A DNA stretch of 22,757 nt from Solimonas sp041612095 (lineage in GTDB: Bacteria; Pseudomonadota; Gammaproteobacteria; Nevskiales; Nevskiaceae): positions 1 to 22,757 of the forward strand of contig JBFJJW010000021.1 of the NCBI GenBank assembly GCA_041612095.1, given 5' to 3'. A program made the translations under genes and the position numbers. Within the stretch, counting starts at the first letter, position 1; each line of letters starts with the position of its first letter. The notes below the pieces were generated by a model. That model saw nothing but the letters and a program-made list of their open reading frames with translations. It made no database searches and was not told the origin of the DNA. Positions 21,771 to 22,757 of this stretch are shown piece by piece.

Positions 21771-22757
21771 CTAGTCGGTTACTGCTCCCAGCGCTGCACT
21801 GCCCACCAGCCGCGAGAACTTGGCGAGCACACCGCGGGGATAACGCACCGCCGGCTGCTTCCAGCGACTGCGGCGCTGCTCCAGCGTGGCATCGTCGACG
21901 TTGAGCTGGATCAGCTGGCGCAGGGCATCGATGGTGATGCTGTCGCCTTCCTCGACCAGGGCGATCGTGCCACCGACAAAGGCCTCCGGCGCCACGTGAC
22001 CCACAACCATGCCCCAGGTGCCGCCGGAGAAGCGGCCGTCGGTGATCAGGCCCACGCTCTCGCCCAGGCCCTTGCCGATGATCGCCGAGGTTGGCGCCAG
22101 CATCTCGCGCATGCCAGGCCCGCCCTTGGGCCCCTCATAGCGAATCACCAGCACGTCGCCGGCCTTGATCGAGTCGGCCATGATCGCCGCCATGCATTCG
22201 TCTTCCGAGTTGAAGACCCGCGCCGGGCCGGTGATGACCGGATTCTTCAGCCCGGTGATCTTGGCGACTGCGCCCTCGGTCGCGAGATTGCCCTTGAGCA
22301 CCGCCAGATGGCCCTGCTTGTACATCGGCTGCGTGAACGGACGGATCACGTCCTGATCGGTTCGCGGCTCGTCGGGCACGCTGGCCAAGGCCTCCGCCAG
22401 GGTCTCACCGGTTATGGTCAGCGCGTCACCATGCAACAGACCATTGACCAACAGCATCTTCAGCACCTGCGGCACACCCCCCGCGCGATGAAAATCCACC
22501 GCGACATACTTGCCGGACGGCTTCAGATCGCAGAGCACCGGGGTGCGCAGACGGATGGTCTCGATATCGTCGATCGTGAAGGGCACCTGTGCGGCATGGG
22601 CAATCGCCAGAAAATGCAGCACCGCGTTGGTGGACCCGCCGGTGGCCATCACCAGCGCCATCGCGTTCTCGATCGCCTTGCGGGTCACGATGTCGCGGGG
22701 CTTCAGATCCTTCCTGATGGCCTCGACCAGCACGCGCGCCGAGTCGCCGGCCGAGTC
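21771..22757 (-). CDS. ilvD: Dihydroxy-acid dehydratase, C-terminal part (runs off window)
   Basis: The frame is open to the window edge and encodes about 328 residues of the C-terminal part of an IlvD/Edd family dehydratase; the N-terminus lies outside. Strong motifs are MALVMATGGSTNAVLH, EGPKGGPGMREML, DGRFSGGTWG and GHVAPEA. The serine in RFSGG is the catalytic base in the family, and an Fe-S cluster and Mg2+ are used. The enzyme converts 2,3-dihydroxy-3-methyl acids to 2-keto acids in valine and isoleucine biosynthesis, and the sequence favours ilvD over the sugar-acid dehydratases. It converges on the pigment operon with a 29-base gap. The in-frame GTG at 22733 is internal, not a start. 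Confidence 0.93.
   Translation of the reverse strand, partial: DSAGDSARVLVEAIRKDLKPRDIVTRKAIENAMALVMATGGSTNAVLHFLAIAHAAQVPFTIDDIETIRLRTPVLCDLKPSGKYVAVDFHRAGGVPQVLKMLLVNGLLHGDALTITGETLAEALASVPDEPRTDQDVIRPFTQPMYKQGHLAVLKGNLATEGAVAKITGLKNPVITGPARVFNSEDECMAAIMADSIKAGDVLVIRYEGPKGGPGMREMLAPTSAIIGKGLGESVGLITDGRFSGGTWGMVVGHVAPEAFVGGTIALVEEGDSITIDALRQLIQLNVDDATLEQRRSRWKQPAVRYPRGVLAKFSRLVGSAALGAVTD

Noticed and set aside
21022..22757. ilvD as part of the pigment operon
   Set aside because: It is on the opposite strand, convergent with the methyltransferase, and is a housekeeping branched-chain amino acid gene.

Overview
This is a GC-rich, densely coded stretch of a gammaproteobacterial chromosome. The best fit from gene content is the Xanthomonadales/Lysobacterales group, because the central cluster combines a chorismatase of the XanB2/Hyg5 type with an aryl polyene (xanthomonadin-like) pathway. 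That placement is inference from gene families only. Nearly the whole window is coding, and no gene-free stretch exceeds about 155 bp. No rRNA, tRNA, CRISPR array, transposase or integrase was recognised.

Left flank (1-3991): a secreted Gly/Thr-rich protein of unknown function (84-734) with its own candidate promoter and a strong hairpin after it; a 609-residue HTTM membrane protein with an inserted DCC thiol-disulfide domain (830-2659); a TatD-family nuclease (2702-3499); and, convergent with it, a small secreted protein (3554-3991).

Core (4098-21741): a complete aryl polyene cluster of type II polyketide/fatty-acid-synthase-like enzymes, in three blocks. Block A (minus strand, 7081 down to 4098) holds a DUF3261 lipoprotein, an ApeP-type dehydratase, a ketoreductase and an ApeR-type ketosynthase. 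A flavin-dependent halogenase-like gene (7170-8396, plus) sits between block A and block B. Block B (minus, 14997 down to 8430) holds the chorismatase, a PlsC-type acyltransferase, an ACP, an ApeI-type dehydratase, a family 2 glycosyltransferase, a 4HBT thioesterase, a LolA-like protein and an MMPL exporter. Block C (plus, 15149-21741) holds a second ACP, a COG4648 membrane protein, the aryl:ACP ligase, a second ApeI-type dehydratase, an LpxL-type acyltransferase, an ApeO-type ketosynthase, a truncated chain-length-factor-like protein, a second ApeP-like hotdog protein and a methyltransferase. Blocks B and C diverge from a 151-bp region carrying two overlapping perfect inverted repeats, a candidate operator.

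How the genes should work together (inference from family knowledge): the chorismatase makes a hydroxybenzoate head group from chorismate. The ligase loads it on an ACP. The ketosynthases, ketoreductase and dehydratases extend it without enoyl reduction into a conjugated polyene. The methyltransferase and halogenase decorate it. The glycosyltransferase and two acyltransferases attach it to a lipid-like anchor. The LolA-like protein, MMPL pump and lipoprotein move it to the outer membrane. Unusual points are four hotdog dehydratase-like genes (one without the usual acidic catalytic residue), the halogenase inserted against the strand, and two divergent, heavily translation-coupled operons.

Right flank: the C-terminal part of ilvD (21771 to the window edge, minus), convergent with the cluster.
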